From: Microbacterium maritypicum
GTDB lineage: Bacteria; Actinomycetota; Actinomycetes; Actinomycetales; Microbacteriaceae
DNA: 64,000 nt
NCBI RefSeq assembly: GCF_008868125.1
Contig: NZ_WAAQ01000001.1
Coordinates: 682,001 to 746,000, forward strand
Reading direction: 5' to 3'
Shown piece by piece: positions 15,872-26,541 of this stretch. Below the pieces are notes generated by a model that saw only the letters and a list, made by a program, of their open reading frames with translations, ran no database searches and was not told where the DNA came from. A program made the translations under genes and the position numbers. Numbering within the stretch: position 1 is the first letter of the stretch; each line of letters opens with the position of its first letter.

Positions 15872-18004
15872 GTGGCGCAGAGCATCTACATCACCTCGGC
15901 CGAAGGCCATACCGGAAAGTCGACGATCGCCCTCGGGGCGCTCGACGCCCTCATGCGCGTGTCGCCGCGGGTGGGCGTGTTCCGCCCCCTCGCCCGCTCG
16001 GTCACCGCGCGAGACGAGATCCTCGAGCTGATGCTCGCGCACGACGGGGTCAACCTCGACTACGAGGACTGCATCGGCGTCACCTACGACGACGTGCGAG
16101 CCGACCCCGAGGCTGCCCTGTCGACCATCGTGGCGAGGTTCAAGGCGGTCGAGGCGCAGTGCGACGCGGTCGTCGTCATCGGCAGCGACTACACCGACGT
16201 CGCGAGCCCCGCCGAACTCGGGTTCAACGCCAGGATCGCCGCCAACCTCGGAGCACCCGTTCTCCTCGTGCTCAGCGGCCGCGATCAGCAGCGCCAGGCC
16301 GAGCAGCTGGGGACCACCACGGCGCGTCCCGCCGGGGCGATCGCGCAGATCGCGGCCCTCGCGCTGTCCGAGCTGGCCGAGGAGCGGGCCGAGCTGTTCG
16401 CCGTCGCCGTCAACCGCGCCGATCCCGAAGCCCTCGACGCCATCATCGAGGCCGTGCACGCCGCACTCCCCGCCGAGAACACCCCGGTATGGGCGATCCC
16501 CGAGGACCGCGCGCTGGTGGCACCGTCGATCCGCGGCATCCTCGCCGCCGTCGACGGCACCCTGCTCCAAGGCGATGACGATCGTCTGACGAGGGAGGCG
16601 CTGACGATCGTCGTCGCGGGCATGTCGATGGTGAACGTGCTGCCGCGACTCACCGAGGAAGCGGTCGTGGTGATCCCCGCCGACCGTACCGAGGTGCTGC
16701 TGGCCGCGTTGCTGGCCGACTCCTCCGGCACGTTCCCCCGCATCGCCGGCATCATCCTGAACGGCCCATTCCCGCTGCCGGAGCCGATCGTTCGGCTGCT
16801 CGACGGCTTCGCCTCGTCGGTGCCGATCATCACGACGGACCTCGGCACCTACGACACGGCGGTGCGTGTGATGAGCACCCGCGGCCGCATCTCGGCGGAT
16901 TCGCGCGCAAGGTATGACCGTGCGCTCGGTCTCTTCCAATCCCACGTCGACATCGCCGAGCTCACCGAGCAGCTCGGGCTCGCCGAGGCGCACGTCGTGA
17001 CGCCCCTGATGTTCCAGTACGGACTCATCGAACGCGCCCGCGCCGACCGTCGTCGCATCGTGCTGCCGGAGGGCGACGACGATCGCATCCTGCGTGCCGC
17101 CGCCACGCTCCTCGCGAGGGAGGTCGCCGATCTGACGATCCTCGGCGACGAGTCGTCCATCCGTGCGCGGGCCGTCGAACTCGGCATCGACATCACCGCC
17201 GCCCAGGTGCTGAGCCCGACCGACCCCGACCTCGTCGAACGGTTCGCCGCGGAGTACGCGCGGCTGCGGGCGCACAAGGGCATCACCCTCGCCCAGGCCG
17301 CAGACACCGTGACGGACGTGTCGTACTTCGGCACGATGATGGTGCACCTGGGTCTCGCCGACGGCATGGTGTCCGGCGCCGCGCACACGACGGCGCACAC
17401 GATCCGTCCGTCGTTCGAGATCATCAAGACCAAACCGGGCGTCAACGTGGTCTCCAGCGTGTTCCTGATGGCTCTCGCCGACCGGGTGCTCGTCTACGGC
17501 GACTGCGCCGTGATCCCCGACCCGACGAGCGAGCAGCTCGCCGACATCGCGATCTCGTCGGCGACGACCGCCCGCCAGTTCGGCATCGAACCGCGCGTGG
17601 CCATGCTGTCGTACTCGACGGGGGAGTCCGGATCGGGAGCGGACGTCGACAAGGTCCGCGCGGCGACCGCCCTGGTGCGCGAGCGTGCACCCGAGCTGCC
17701 GGTGGAGGGGCCGATCCAGTACGACGCTGCCGCGGATGCGGCGGTCGCCAAGGCGAAGCTCCCCGGCTCCGCTGTGGCGGGGCGCGCGACGGTCTTCGTG
17801 TTCCCCGATCTGAACACCGGCAACAACACCTACAAGGCGGTGCAGCGTTCGGCCGGCGCGGTCGCGATCGGCCCGGTGCTGCAGGGGCTCAACAAACCCA
17901 TCAACGACCTCTCCCGTGGCGCGCTCGTCGACGACATCGTCAACACGGTCGCCATCACGGCCATCCAGGCCCAGGGGTCTGCGCAGACGGGAGGCGCTGC
18001 ATGA
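15872..18004 (+). CDS. pta: Phosphate acetyltransferase
   Basis: A 710-residue long-form Pta. The N-terminal BioD/CobB-like P-loop domain holds ITSAEGHTGKSTIALG, the central part is a DRTGG domain, and the C-terminal catalytic PTA_PTB domain spans about 385-705 (LPEGDDDRILRAA...). It interconverts acetyl-CoA and acetyl phosphate. The 4-nt overlap with ackA makes the classic acetate operon. The start is GTG, with a leaderless promoter. Confidence 0.95.
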   Translation: MAQSIYITSAEGHTGKSTIALGALDALMRVSPRVGVFRPLARSVTARDEILELMLAHDGVNLDYEDCIGVTYDDVRADPEAALSTIVARFKAVEAQCDAVVVIGSDYTDVASPAELGFNARIAANLGAPVLLVLSGRDQQRQAEQLGTTTARPAGAIAQIAALALSELAEERAELFAVAVNRADPEALDAIIEAVHAALPAENTPVWAIPEDRALVAPSIRGILAAVDGTLLQGDDDRLTREALTIVVAGMSMVNVLPRLTEEAVVVIPADRTEVLLAALLADSSGTFPRIAGIILNGPFPLPEPIVRLLDGFASSVPIITTDLGTYDTAVRVMSTRGRISADSRARYDRALGLFQSHVDIAELTEQLGLAEAHVVTPLMFQYGLIERARADRRRIVLPEGDDDRILRAAATLLAREVADLTILGDESSIRARAVELGIDITAAQVLSPTDPDLVERFAAEYARLRAHKGITLAQAADTVTDVSYFGTMMVHLGLADGMVSGAAHTTAHTIRPSFEIIKTKPGVNVVSSVFLMALADRVLVYGDCAVIPDPTSEQLADIAISSATTARQFGIEPRVAMLSYSTGESGSGADVDKVRAATALVRERAPELPVEGPIQYDAAADAAVAKAKLPGSAVAGRATVFVFPDLNTGNNTYKAVQRSAGAVAIGPVLQGLNKPINDLSRGALVDDIVNTVAITAIQAQGSAQTGGAA

Positions 18005-19221
18005 GCGCGATCCTGGTGATCAACAGCGGGTCCTCCTCGCTGAAGTACAGCCTGATCGACATCGAGCAGGAGAACCTGCTCGCCAGCGGACTGATCGAGC
18101 GCATCGGGCAGGACGTCAGCCCGGTCGCGCACACGGTGCGCCCCGCGGTCGACGGCGACGCCGTGCCGACCATGCTCGATGCGACCTATCGCAGCGAGAG
18201 GCCGATCGCCGATCACGCCGCGGCCTTCGAGATGATGCGTGAGCAGTTCGCCGCGCACGGCCCCTCGCTCGAGGAGCATCGCCCCGTCGCGGTCGGGCAC
18301 CGTGTGGTCCACGGCGGCGCCCGCTTCTACGCCCCGACGCTCATCGACGCCGACGTGGAGCGGCAGATCGACGAGCTCGCGGTGCTCGCGCCGCTGCACA
18401 ACCCCGCGAACCTCGCCGGCATCGTCGCCGCGCGCGCGGTGTTCGACGAGGTGCCGCACGTGGCGGTGTTCGATACCGCGTTCCACCAGACGCTCCCGCC
18501 CGCCGCCTACACCTATGCGATCGATGCCGCGCTCGCCGCGGAGCACCGGGTGCGCCGCTACGGCTTCCACGGCACGAGCCACCAGTACGTGAGCGCGGCG
18601 GCGGCAGACTTCCTCGGCCGTGACCTCGCCGATCTCCGCCAGCTGGTGTTCCACCTCGGCAACGGGGCGTCGGTCACCGCGATCGACGGCGGACGATCGG
18701 TGGAGACCTCGATGGGCCTCACCCCGCTCGAGGGACTCGTGATGGGGACGCGCTCGGGTGACATCGATCCTGCGGCACTCGTGCACCTGTCCCGCCGTGC
18801 CGGTCTCTCGATCGACGACCTCGACTCCCTGCTCAACACCCGCAGCGGGCTCGCAGGTCTCGCCGGACGCAGCGACATGCGCGACATCCTCGCCGGGGTC
18901 GAGGCGGGGGAGGACGCGGCGGTTCTGGCCTTCGACGTGTACGTGCACCGGCTGCGCGCCTACGCGGGGGCCTACATCGCACAGCTCGGGGGAGTGGACG
19001 TCATCTCCTTCACCGCCGGTGTGGGCGAGAACGCCGCGCTGGTGCGCGCTGCCGCGATGGCCACGCTCGGCTTCGCCGGCGTGGAGATCGACCCCGTCAG
19101 GAACGCGGCACGCGAGCGCGGCATCCGTCGGATCTCCGCGGATGCGTCCCCGGTGACCGTGCTCGTCGTGCCGACCGACGAAGAGCTGCAGATCGCCCGG
19201 CAGACGGCCGAGCTGATCTGA
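18001..19221 (+). CDS. ackA: Acetate kinase
   Basis: A 406-residue ASKHA-fold kinase. It begins with the phosphate-binding NSGSSSLKYSL and carries HRVVHGG, the catalytic-region FDTAFHQTLP, HLGNGASVTA and the late FTAGVGENA. It converts acetyl phosphate plus ADP into acetate plus ATP. ATG overlaps the pta stop (ATGA). With acs elsewhere in the window, the strain can both excrete and re-assimilate acetate. Confidence 0.96.
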   Translation: MSAILVINSGSSSLKYSLIDIEQENLLASGLIERIGQDVSPVAHTVRPAVDGDAVPTMLDATYRSERPIADHAAAFEMMREQFAAHGPSLEEHRPVAVGHRVVHGGARFYAPTLIDADVERQIDELAVLAPLHNPANLAGIVAARAVFDEVPHVAVFDTAFHQTLPPAAYTYAIDAALAAEHRVRRYGFHGTSHQYVSAAAADFLGRDLADLRQLVFHLGNGASVTAIDGGRSVETSMGLTPLEGLVMGTRSGDIDPAALVHLSRRAGLSIDDLDSLLNTRSGLAGLAGRSDMRDILAGVEAGEDAAVLAFDVYVHRLRAYAGAYIAQLGGVDVISFTAGVGENAALVRAAAMATLGFAGVEIDPVRNAARERGIRRISADASPVTVLVVPTDEELQIARQTAELI

Positions 19222-19321
19222 TCCGTCCGCGGGGGTTACCCCGCGGCGCGCCGCCGCATTACGCTTGCACAGTGGCACGGAGAGGTGCCGGCCCGACGAT
19301 CGCCCTTCTCCTGGAGGCTCT

Positions 19322-20080
19322 GTGCCTGAAGCACTGCCCGACCTGTTCCACGCCGACGGCGTGCTCTTCGACCTCGACGGCGTGCTCACCCCGACGGCCG
19401 AGGTGCACATGCGTGCCTGGAAGGCCGTCTTCGACGATGTGTTCGCGCGATGGGGCATCACGGTGCCCTACACCGACGCCGACTATTACGACTACGTCGA
19501 CGGCAAGAAGCGCTACGACGGTGTCGCGAGCCTGATGCGCAGCCGCAACGTTGAGCTGCCCTGGGGCGATGTCGACGACGAGCCGACCGCCGAGACCGTC
19601 TGCGGCATCGGCAACCGCAAGAACGCTGCGTTCGCCGCGTCTCTGCGCGCTCAGGGGATCGCGCCGTACCCCGGCTCGCTCGCGCTCGTCGAGAGCCTGC
19701 ACGCCGTGGGCATCCCGCTCGGCGTGGTGTCGAGCTCCAAGAACGCCGAAGAGGTGCTGGGGGCCGCGGGCCTGCGCTCCTTCTTCCGGATCGTGGTCGA
19801 CGGCGTCGTCGCCGAACGCGACGGACTCGCCTCCAAGCCCGCGGCCGACATGTTCGCCGCCGGTGCCGCAGCCCTCGGGGTCGACCCGGCACGTGCCGTC
19901 GCCGTCGAGGACGCCACCTCCGGCGCCGCATCCGCAGCCGCAGCCGGCTTCGCGACCGTGGTCGGCGTCGACCGCGGTGCGGGCGCCGACGCCCTGCGTG
20001 CCGCCGGCGCCACCGTCGTGGTCGACGACCTCGACGTGTTCCTTCCCGCTTCCCGCAACGACATCCCGGAGACCGCATGA
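19322..20080 (+). CDS. Beta-phosphoglucomutase-like HAD hydrolase
   Basis: A 252-residue HAD superfamily protein. The nucleophile motif is VLFDLDGVLTPT. Motif II is GVVSSSKNA, the Lys region is DGLASKPAADMF and the acidic motif is AVEDATSG. It overlaps a GH65 phosphorylase by 4 nt, so its probable job is to turn the released beta-glucose 1-phosphate into glucose 6-phosphate. I use GTG at 19322, preceded by GGAGG at proper spacing, rather than the frame opening at 19265. Confidence 0.85.
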   Translation: MPEALPDLFHADGVLFDLDGVLTPTAEVHMRAWKAVFDDVFARWGITVPYTDADYYDYVDGKKRYDGVASLMRSRNVELPWGDVDDEPTAETVCGIGNRKNAAFAASLRAQGIAPYPGSLALVESLHAVGIPLGVVSSSKNAEEVLGAAGLRSFFRIVVDGVVAERDGLASKPAADMFAAGAAALGVDPARAVAVEDATSGAASAAAAGFATVVGVDRGAGADALRAAGATVVVDDLDVFLPASRNDIPETA

Positions 20081-22581
20081 TCGACCGCGACCGCTTCCCC
20101 GTCGACCCGTGGCGTCTGATCGACACGCACTACTCGGAGGAGGGCGTCGGCGAGACGCTGTTCTCCGTCGGTAACGGCTACCTCGGCCTGCGCGGCAACC
20201 ACATCGAGGGCCGCGGCGCTCAGGAGCACGGGACGTTCATCAACGGCCTGCACGAGACCTGGCCGATCCGTCACGCCGAGCAGGCCTACGGCTTCGCGGA
20301 GGTCGGGCAGACGATCGTCAACGCCCCCGACGCGAAGGTCATGCGCGTGTACGTCGACGACGAGCCCGTCTCGCTCGACGACGCCGACGTGCGCGAGTAC
20401 CGGCGCACGCTCGATCTGCGCACCGGTGTGCTGGAGCGCCTCGTGGTCTGGGAGACCCCGTCGGGAAAGCGTGTGCGCATGCGCGACGAGCGCATCGTGA
20501 GCTTCGAGGAGCGCCACCTCGCGGTGCTGCGGCTCGAGGTCGTGGTGGAGAACTCCGATGCCCCGGTCACGATCAGCTGCCAGCTGCTCAACCGGCAGGA
20601 CGGTGCCGGTGTCTATGCGGGCACACCGATCGGCACGAAGGCCGCGGCATTCGACCCGCGCAAGGCCGAGAAGATCGCCGATCGCGTTCTGGAGCCCGCT
20701 GAGCACTGGCAGGACGGGCTGCGCTCGGCCCTGTCGTACCGTGTCGCCGACTCGGGGATGACCGTCGCCGTGGTCGCCGATCACGTCGTCGAGACCGAGA
20801 ACGAGTACAACGCCCGCACGCTCATCGAGGCCGACATCGCCAAGAACGTGTTCCGCGTGCAGGCGAAGGCCGGGGTGCCGATCACGGTCACCAAGCTCGT
20901 GAGCTACCACACGTCACGAGGCGTGCCTCCGCGTGAGCTGGTCGATCGCTGCCGCCGCTCCCTCGACCGCGCGGCGGACGAGGGCGTCGAGACCGTGTTC
21001 CGCCGTCAGCGGGAGTGGCTCGACGCGTTCTGGGAGCGCAGCGACGTGCAGATCGGCGGACGCGACGATCTGCAGCAGGCCACGCGCTGGTGCCTGTTCC
21101 AGCTCGCCCAGGCGTCGGCGCGCGCCGACGGGGCCGGAGTCCCCGCCAAGGGCGTCTCCGGTTCGGGGTACAGCGGGCACTACTTCTGGGACACCGAGAT
21201 CTACGTGCTCCCGTTCCTGACATACACGTCACCGCGATGGGCGTACAACGCGCTGCGTGCACGGGTGCGCATGCTCCCGGCGGCGCGTCGACGGGCATCG
21301 CAGCTCAACGAGGCGGGGGCGCTGTTCCCCTGGCGCTCCATCAACGGCGAGGAGGCCTCGGCCTACTACGCCGCCGGTACCGCGCAGTACCACATCAACG
21401 CCGACATCAGCTTCGCGCTGGGCAAGTACGTGCGCGCGACGGGCGACGAGGAGTTCCTGCGGCGCGAGGGCGCCGACATCGCGATCGAGACGGCGCGGCT
21501 GTGGGCGACCCTCGGCTTCTGGCGTGCCTCGCGTCTCGTCGAGGGAGCGCCGGGAGACGGGATCGAGACCTTCCACATCCACGGCGTCACCGGGCCGGAT
21601 GAGTACACGACCGTCGTGAACGACAATCTCTACACGAACGTGATGGCGCGCTACAACCTGCGCTACGCGGCCAAGATCGTGCGCGAGATCAAGGAGAGCC
21701 ACCCTGACGACTACGTGAAGCTTGTCGACCGCACCGGCCTCGGTCCGGGCGAGGCCGAAGCGTGGGACCGCGCCGCAGAGGCCATGTACATCCCGTACAG
21801 CGAGGGGCTCGGCATCCATCCGCAGGACTCCCTGTTCCTCGAGCGCGAGGTGTGGGATCTGGCCAACACACCCGCCGAGCAGCGACCGCTCCTGCTGCAC
21901 TTCCACCCGCTGGTGATCTACCGGTTCCAGGTGCTCAAGCAGGCCGATGTCGTGCTCGCGCTGTTCCTGCAGGGCAACCACTTCACGCCCGAGGAGAAGA
22001 AGGCCGACTTCGACTACTACGACCCGCTGACCACGGGCGACTCGACCCTGTCGGCGGTCGTGCAGTCGATCCTCGCGGCCGAGGTCGGCTACCAGGACCT
22101 CGCGCAGAAGTACTTCGAGCAGTCGCTGTTCGTCGACCTGCATGATCTGCACCACAACGCGGCGGACGGCGTGCACGTCGCCTCCGCCGGCGGGGTGTGG
22201 ACGGCCCTGGTGTGCGGCTTCGGCGGCATGCGCGACTACGCAGGCGACCTGAGCTTCGACCCGCGACTGCCGGCGAGCTGGCCGTCGCTGTCGTTCCCGC
22301 TCCAGTGGCAGGGATCGACTCTGCACGTGACGGTGACGAAGGACGAGCTGCGCGTGCAGGTGCGCAGCGGCCCCCCGGTGCCGTTCAGCGTGCGGGAGGC
22401 CTCGTACATCGCGACGGTCGAGGACGAGGTCGTCGTGCCGCTCGCCGATCAGGGTCCGCTGATCCCCGGTCGCCCGACGCTCCGGCAGTTCGCCGACGCC
22501 CGACGCGAGGACGGCACGCGCATGTCGGCGTCCGTTCCCGTGATCACGACGACGATCCCGGTGATCGAAGCGATCGACTGA
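20077..22581 (+). CDS. Glycoside hydrolase family 65 disaccharide phosphorylase
   Basis: An 834-residue GH65 enzyme: an N-terminal super-sandwich domain, an (alpha/alpha)6 barrel and a C-terminal beta domain. The HIHGVTGPDEYT motif carries the general-acid Glu, and FHPLVIYRFQVLKQADV contains the Lys-Gln pair typical of phosphate-using members. Maltose, trehalose and kojibiose phosphorylases share this architecture, so the sugar cannot be fixed by sequence. The beta-phosphoglucomutase partner supports phosphorolysis. The start overlaps that partner as ATGA. Confidence 0.9.
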   Translation: MIDRDRFPVDPWRLIDTHYSEEGVGETLFSVGNGYLGLRGNHIEGRGAQEHGTFINGLHETWPIRHAEQAYGFAEVGQTIVNAPDAKVMRVYVDDEPVSLDDADVREYRRTLDLRTGVLERLVVWETPSGKRVRMRDERIVSFEERHLAVLRLEVVVENSDAPVTISCQLLNRQDGAGVYAGTPIGTKAAAFDPRKAEKIADRVLEPAEHWQDGLRSALSYRVADSGMTVAVVADHVVETENEYNARTLIEADIAKNVFRVQAKAGVPITVTKLVSYHTSRGVPPRELVDRCRRSLDRAADEGVETVFRRQREWLDAFWERSDVQIGGRDDLQQATRWCLFQLAQASARADGAGVPAKGVSGSGYSGHYFWDTEIYVLPFLTYTSPRWAYNALRARVRMLPAARRRASQLNEAGALFPWRSINGEEASAYYAAGTAQYHINADISFALGKYVRATGDEEFLRREGADIAIETARLWATLGFWRASRLVEGAPGDGIETFHIHGVTGPDEYTTVVNDNLYTNVMARYNLRYAAKIVREIKESHPDDYVKLVDRTGLGPGEAEAWDRAAEAMYIPYSEGLGIHPQDSLFLEREVWDLANTPAEQRPLLLHFHPLVIYRFQVLKQADVVLALFLQGNHFTPEEKKADFDYYDPLTTGDSTLSAVVQSILAAEVGYQDLAQKYFEQSLFVDLHDLHHNAADGVHVASAGGVWTALVCGFGGMRDYAGDLSFDPRLPASWPSLSFPLQWQGSTLHVTVTKDELRVQVRSGPPVPFSVREASYIATVEDEVVVPLADQGPLIPGRPTLRQFADARREDGTRMSASVPVITTTIPVIEAID

Positions 22582-22614
22582 CGCTCGGGCCCGCCGAAGG
22601 TCGGTGGCACGCCG

Positions 22615-22620
22615 TAGGCT
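22615..22620 (+). promoter_or_regulatory. -10 element for leaderless dnaX
   Basis: TAGGCT six bases before the GTG start. Confidence 0.6.
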
Positions 22621-22626
22621 GTTGAG

Positions 22627-24906
22627 GTGACCACAGCCCTCTACCGCCGCTACCGACCCGAGACGTTCGGCGAGATGATCGGGCAGTCCCAGGTGACCGA
22701 TCCGCTCATGACGGCGCTGCGCGGTGACCGGGTCGGACATGCCTACCTGTTCTCCGGGCCTCGCGGGTGCGGAAAGACCACGTCAGCGCGCATCCTGGCG
22801 CGCTGCCTGAACTGCGCCGAGGGGCCGACAGACGTGCCCTGCGGCGTCTGCCCCAGCTGCGTCGAGCTCTCACGCGCCGGCGGTGGATCGCTCGATGTCG
22901 TCGAGATCGACGCGGCGAGCCACAACGGCGTCGACGACGCACGCGACCTGCGCGAGCGGGCGACGTTCGCCCCCAGCCGCGACCGGTACAAGATCTTCAT
23001 CCTCGATGAGGCGCACATGGTGACGCCGCAGGGCTTCAACGCACTGCTGAAGCTCGTCGAAGAGCCGCCGGAGCACGTCAAGTTCATCTTCGCGACCACC
23101 GAGCCAGAGAAGGTGCTCGGCACCATCCGCTCCCGCACGCACCACTATCCGTTCCGGCTCGTGCCGCCGGCCGCGATGCTCGAGTACGTCGCCAAGCTGT
23201 GCGCCGAAGAGGGCGTGATCGTCGAACAGGGTGTCCTCCCGCTCGTGGTCCGCGCCGGTGGCGGCTCGCCCCGTGACACGCTCTCGCTGCTCGACCAGCT
23301 GATCGCCGGCTCCGACGCACCTGCCGGATCCGAGACCGTCACCGTCGGCTACGCGCGCGCCGTCTCCCTGCTCGGCTACACGCACGGCGCCCTCCTCGAC
23401 GAGATCGTCGACGCGCTCGCCGCAGGAGATGCGGCAGCCGCGTTCCCCGCGATCGACCGCGTGGTGCAGACCGGGCAAGACCCTCGCCGTTTCGTCGACG
23501 ACCTGCTCGAGCGCCTGCGCGACCTCATCGTGATCGCCGCGGTCGGTCCCGGTGCCTCGGCCGTTCTGCGCGGTATCGCGGAAGACGACCTGGAGCGCAT
23601 GCGCACCCAGGCCGACGTGTTCGGCTCCGCGCGGCTCTCGCGCACGGCCGACGTGGTGAGTGCGGCCCTCGACGACATGTCGGGTGCCACATCGCCGCGC
23701 CTGCACCTCGAGCTCATGGTCGCGCGCGTCCTCGCCGGCGCGACCGAGGCTGCAGCCGTGGCGCCTGCCCCCGCGGGCGAGCGTGCGGTGGCCCCCGTTC
23801 GTCAGGCCGCCCCGACGGTCTCCGCTCCCGCCCCGACGGTCTCCGCTCCTGCTGCCGCGGCATCCGCACCGGCCGCACCGAGTGGCGCGGGCGCGCAGAG
23901 CCCCGCCGCAGAACCGAGCCCTGCTCCCGAGCAGAGCCCTGTCGCCGATCAGAGTCCTGTCGCCGCGCAGAGTCCTGTCGCCGCGCAGAGTCCCGTCGCC
24001 GAGCCGGCGAGTGAGACCACCGCGCCGGAGGCCGCTCCCGCCGAGCCGGCCGCCCCGCAGGGACCGGTCACGTTCGAGCGTGTCCGGGCTGCCTGGCCGG
24101 CGGTTCTCACGCGGCTCGAGAGCATCAGCCGCACATCCTGGCTCCTGGCCACGGCCGTGCAGCCGCTGGCGTACGTCACCGAGACCGAGGTGCTGACGCT
24201 CGGGTTCACCAGCCAGCACGACGTCGCGAAGTTCAAGGGGACGACTCCGGGCTCAGGCCCGTCCGATCACCTGCGCTCGGCGATCGAGAACGAGCTCGGC
24301 GTGCGGGTGAAGTACCTTCCCGCGCCGATGCCCGCCGGGGGCGCTCCGCGCCAGCCTGCATCGTCCGGCGCATCGACACCGGCCGATTCCGCCCCCGCAT
24401 CGGAGCCTGCGTCAGCGGGGTCTCCTCGTTCGCAGGTCCGTGGCGCATCCGCATCGTCGGTGACGGAGTGGGCCGTCGCACCGATCCCGACCGCGCACGA
24501 GGAGCAGGTGCGCGACGCCCCGGCTCCTTCGGCGCCCCTTCCCGTCGACGAGGAGCCCGAAGAGGTGGAGGCTGCGGCCTCGGCTCCGGTTCCCCCTGCG
24601 GACGGTGTCGTGGACCGCGACGAGCCCCCGCTGCCCGGCGACGACGAGGCTCCGGCCTATGACGACGAACCTCCGTACGACCCGTCGTACGAGCCGCCGG
24701 CCGAGCCGTCCGTGTCGCGCCACTCTCCTCCCGAACGGTCCGCGCCGCAGACGCAGCGCACGGCCGTGGCCGCTCCGCCGGTCGTCATCGAGCGCTCGCC
24801 CTCCGTCGGGGGAGTGCAGCGCTATGGTGAGGCCGTGATCCGCCAAGTGCTCGGCGCGACGTTCTTGCGCGAAGAGCCCTACGAGCCCCCGACGAGGTTC
24901 TCCTGA
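22627..24906 (+). CDS. dnaX: DNA polymerase III gamma/tau subunit
   Basis: A 759-residue clamp-loader subunit. Walker A is [13 protein letters not shown], followed by the four-Cys zinc module ([19 protein letters not shown]). Walker B is ILDEAHM and the SRC-like motif lies at [11 protein letters not shown]. About residues 375-485 form a Pro/Ala/Ser linker containing four tandem QSPVA-type units. A conserved tau-like domain follows ([17 protein letters not shown]), then a second low-complexity acidic region. I see no A-rich slippery site, so gamma is probably not made by frameshifting. The stop shares a base with recR (TGATG). Confidence 0.95.
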   Translation: MTTALYRRYRPETFGEMIGQSQVTDPLMTALRGDRVGHAYLFSGPRGCGKTTSARILARCLNCAEGPTDVPCGVCPSCVELSRAGGGSLDVVEIDAASHNGVDDARDLRERATFAPSRDRYKIFILDEAHMVTPQGFNALLKLVEEPPEHVKFIFATTEPEKVLGTIRSRTHHYPFRLVPPAAMLEYVAKLCAEEGVIVEQGVLPLVVRAGGGSPRDTLSLLDQLIAGSDAPAGSETVTVGYARAVSLLGYTHGALLDEIVDALAAGDAAAAFPAIDRVVQTGQDPRRFVDDLLERLRDLIVIAAVGPGASAVLRGIAEDDLERMRTQADVFGSARLSRTADVVSAALDDMSGATSPRLHLELMVARVLAGATEAAAVAPAPAGERAVAPVRQAAPTVSAPAPTVSAPAAAASAPAAPSGAGAQSPAAEPSPAPEQSPVADQSPVAAQSPVAAQSPVAEPASETTAPEAAPAEPAAPQGPVTFERVRAAWPAVLTRLESISRTSWLLATAVQPLAYVTETEVLTLGFTSQHDVAKFKGTTPGSGPSDHLRSAIENELGVRVKYLPAPMPAGGAPRQPASSGASTPADSAPASEPASAGSPRSQVRGASASSVTEWAVAPIPTAHEEQVRDAPAPSAPLPVDEEPEEVEAAASAPVPPADGVVDRDEPPLPGDDEAPAYDDEPPYDPSYEPPAEPSVSRHSPPERSAPQTQRTAVAAPPVVIERSPSVGGVQRYGEAVIRQVLGATFLREEPYEPPTRFS
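23932..24003 (+). repeat. Four 18-bp tandem repeats inside dnaX
   Basis: The unit CAGAGTCCTGTCGCCGCG recurs at 23932, 23950, 23968 and 23986 with one to three changes, encoding QSPVA-D/A/E units in frame. It lies in the flexible linker of the tau protein, so copy-number change would be tolerated. Confidence 0.9.
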
Positions 24907-25499
24907 TGTACGACGGCATCGTTCAGGAGCTGATCGACGAGTTCGGTCGGCTCCCCGGCATCGGCCCGAAATCCGCCCAGCGGATCGCCTTCCATATCCT
25001 GCAGACGCCGACGTTCGACGTCGCACGTCTTGCCGAGCTGCTCAGCGAGATCCGCATCCGTGTGCGGTTCTGCGAGATCTGCGGCAACGTCGCCGAGCAG
25101 GAGCGCTGCGCCATCTGCCGTGACCCGCGTCGCAGCCAGGCACTGATCTGTGTGGTCGAAGACGCGAAAGACGTCGCGGCCATCGAGCGCACCAGGGAGT
25201 TCCGCGGCCTCTATCACGTGCTCGGCGGAGCCATCAGCCCCATCGCTGGCATCGGACCGGACGATCTGCGCATCGCCCAGCTCATGACCCGTCTCGCCGA
25301 CGGCACGGTGCAGGAGGTCATCCTCGCCACCAACCCGAACCTCGAGGGGGAGGCGACTGCGAGCTACCTCAGCCGTCTGCTGACGACGATGCAGATCACG
25401 GTCTCCCGCCTCGCCTCCGGGCTGCCCGTGGGCGGCGACCTCGAGTACGCCGATGAGGTCACCCTCGGGCGTGCCTTCGAGGGCCGACGGATCCTGTGA
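24906..25499 (+). CDS. recR: Recombination mediator protein RecR
   Basis: A 197-residue RecR. The N-terminal helix-hairpin-helix lies at [17 protein letters not shown] and the C4 zinc finger is [16 protein letters not shown]. The Toprim domain begins [10 protein letters not shown] and continues to the Walker-B-like end. RecR acts with RecO/RecF in loading RecA at gaps. The dnaX-recR arrangement is widely conserved. ATG shares its A with the dnaX stop. Confidence 0.96.
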   Translation: MYDGIVQELIDEFGRLPGIGPKSAQRIAFHILQTPTFDVARLAELLSEIRIRVRFCEICGNVAEQERCAICRDPRRSQALICVVEDAKDVAAIERTREFRGLYHVLGGAISPIAGIGPDDLRIAQLMTRLADGTVQEVILATNPNLEGEATASYLSRLLTTMQITVSRLASGLPVGGDLEYADEVTLGRAFEGRRIL

Positions 25500-26413
25500 G
25501 CCCGAACGCGGGTTTCTCGCGTCGCGGCTGGCTTCTCTTCGGAGCCATGGCGCTGCTGTGGGGAGTACCGTATCTGTTCATCAGTGTCGCGGTCGAGTCG
25601 TTCTCGCCCCCGGCGATCGTGGCGGGGCGCACGCTCATCGCCGCTCTGCTGCTGCTGCCGTTCGCGATCCGCAGCGGCGCGTTGCGTGCCGCGCTGAAGC
25701 ACTGGCCCTGGGTGCTCGCCTTCGGCGCGGTCGAGATGGCCGGGCCCTTCCTGCTGCTCGGCCACGCCGAGATGACGCTGCCTTCGGGAATGACCGGTCT
25801 GCTCGTGGCGACCGTTCCGCTGTTCGCCGCACTGATCGCCCTCGGCGGCGGCGACCGTGGAGTGCTCCGGCCTGCCCGCGGGATCGGACTGCTCATCGGT
25901 TTCATCGGCGTCGCGATCGTGGTCGCAGGTCCCGGGCTCTTCGGCGGCGAGGTCAGTCTTCTCGCTGCGGGGGAGGTGCTCCTGGTCGCCGTGCTGTATG
26001 CGATCGCTCCCTTCATCGTCGCGCGCAAGCTCAACGATGTGCCCTCGCTCGGCACCATCACCCTGTCGCTTCTGATGATCGGCGTCTTCTACCTCCCGAT
26101 CGGCCTGCTCACCCAGCATCAGGTGCCCAGCGTGCCCTCGATCGCCGCGCTCCTCGCGCTCGCCGTGATCTGCACGGCGGTGGCGTTCCTGGCGTTCTTC
26201 GCGCTCATCCGGGAGGTGGGGCCGGTGCGCGCACCGCTGTTCACCTACGTGAACCCGGTGGTCGCGATCATCCTCGGCGCGATCGTCCTCGCCGAACCCC
26301 TGACCCCCGGCCTGCTGATCGGCTTCCCGTTGATCATCATCGGCTGCTGGTTCGCCGCCACGGGCGGACGACTGCGTCCGGTCTCGGCCCAGGCGCTCCC
26401 GCCCGCCCTCTAG
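25496..26413 (+). CDS. EamA/DMT family transporter
   Basis: A 305-residue inner-membrane protein with about ten hydrophobic helices in two EamA repeats (first from [17 protein letters not shown], second from [19 protein letters not shown]). Members export amino acids or metabolites, and the substrate is unknown. The start is GTG overlapping the recR stop (GTGA). Confidence 0.85.
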   Translation: MSPNAGFSRRGWLLFGAMALLWGVPYLFISVAVESFSPPAIVAGRTLIAALLLLPFAIRSGALRAALKHWPWVLAFGAVEMAGPFLLLGHAEMTLPSGMTGLLVATVPLFAALIALGGGDRGVLRPARGIGLLIGFIGVAIVVAGPGLFGGEVSLLAAGEVLLVAVLYAIAPFIVARKLNDVPSLGTITLSLLMIGVFYLPIGLLTQHQVPSVPSIAALLALAVICTAVAFLAFFALIREVGPVRAPLFTYVNPVVAIILGAIVLAEPLTPGLLIGFPLIIIGCWFAATGGRLRPVSAQALPPAL

Positions 26414-26496
26414 CCGCGCTCGCGCATCCGGTCACGCGGACGAGGCCAGACAACCGGACGGGTGACACATGCGCAACGGAGCATACGCGCCGATCG

Positions 26497-26524
26497 TAGA
26501 ATGAGCGTGGGCGGATCCGCCCAC
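26497..26524 (+). promoter_or_regulatory. lysC promoter -10 with an 18-bp perfect palindrome
   Basis: TAGAAT (26497-26502) is followed by GTGGGCGGATCCGCCCAC (26507-26524), a perfect palindrome lying at about +1 to +16. It may be an operator or an early mRNA hairpin controlling aspartokinase. No known regulator motif is recognised. Confidence 0.45.
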
Positions 26525-26541
26525 CATCCCAGGGAGTGATC

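Noticed and set aside
22627..24906. Programmed frameshift in dnaX
   Set aside because: No A-rich slippery heptamer with a following stem was found near the expected position.
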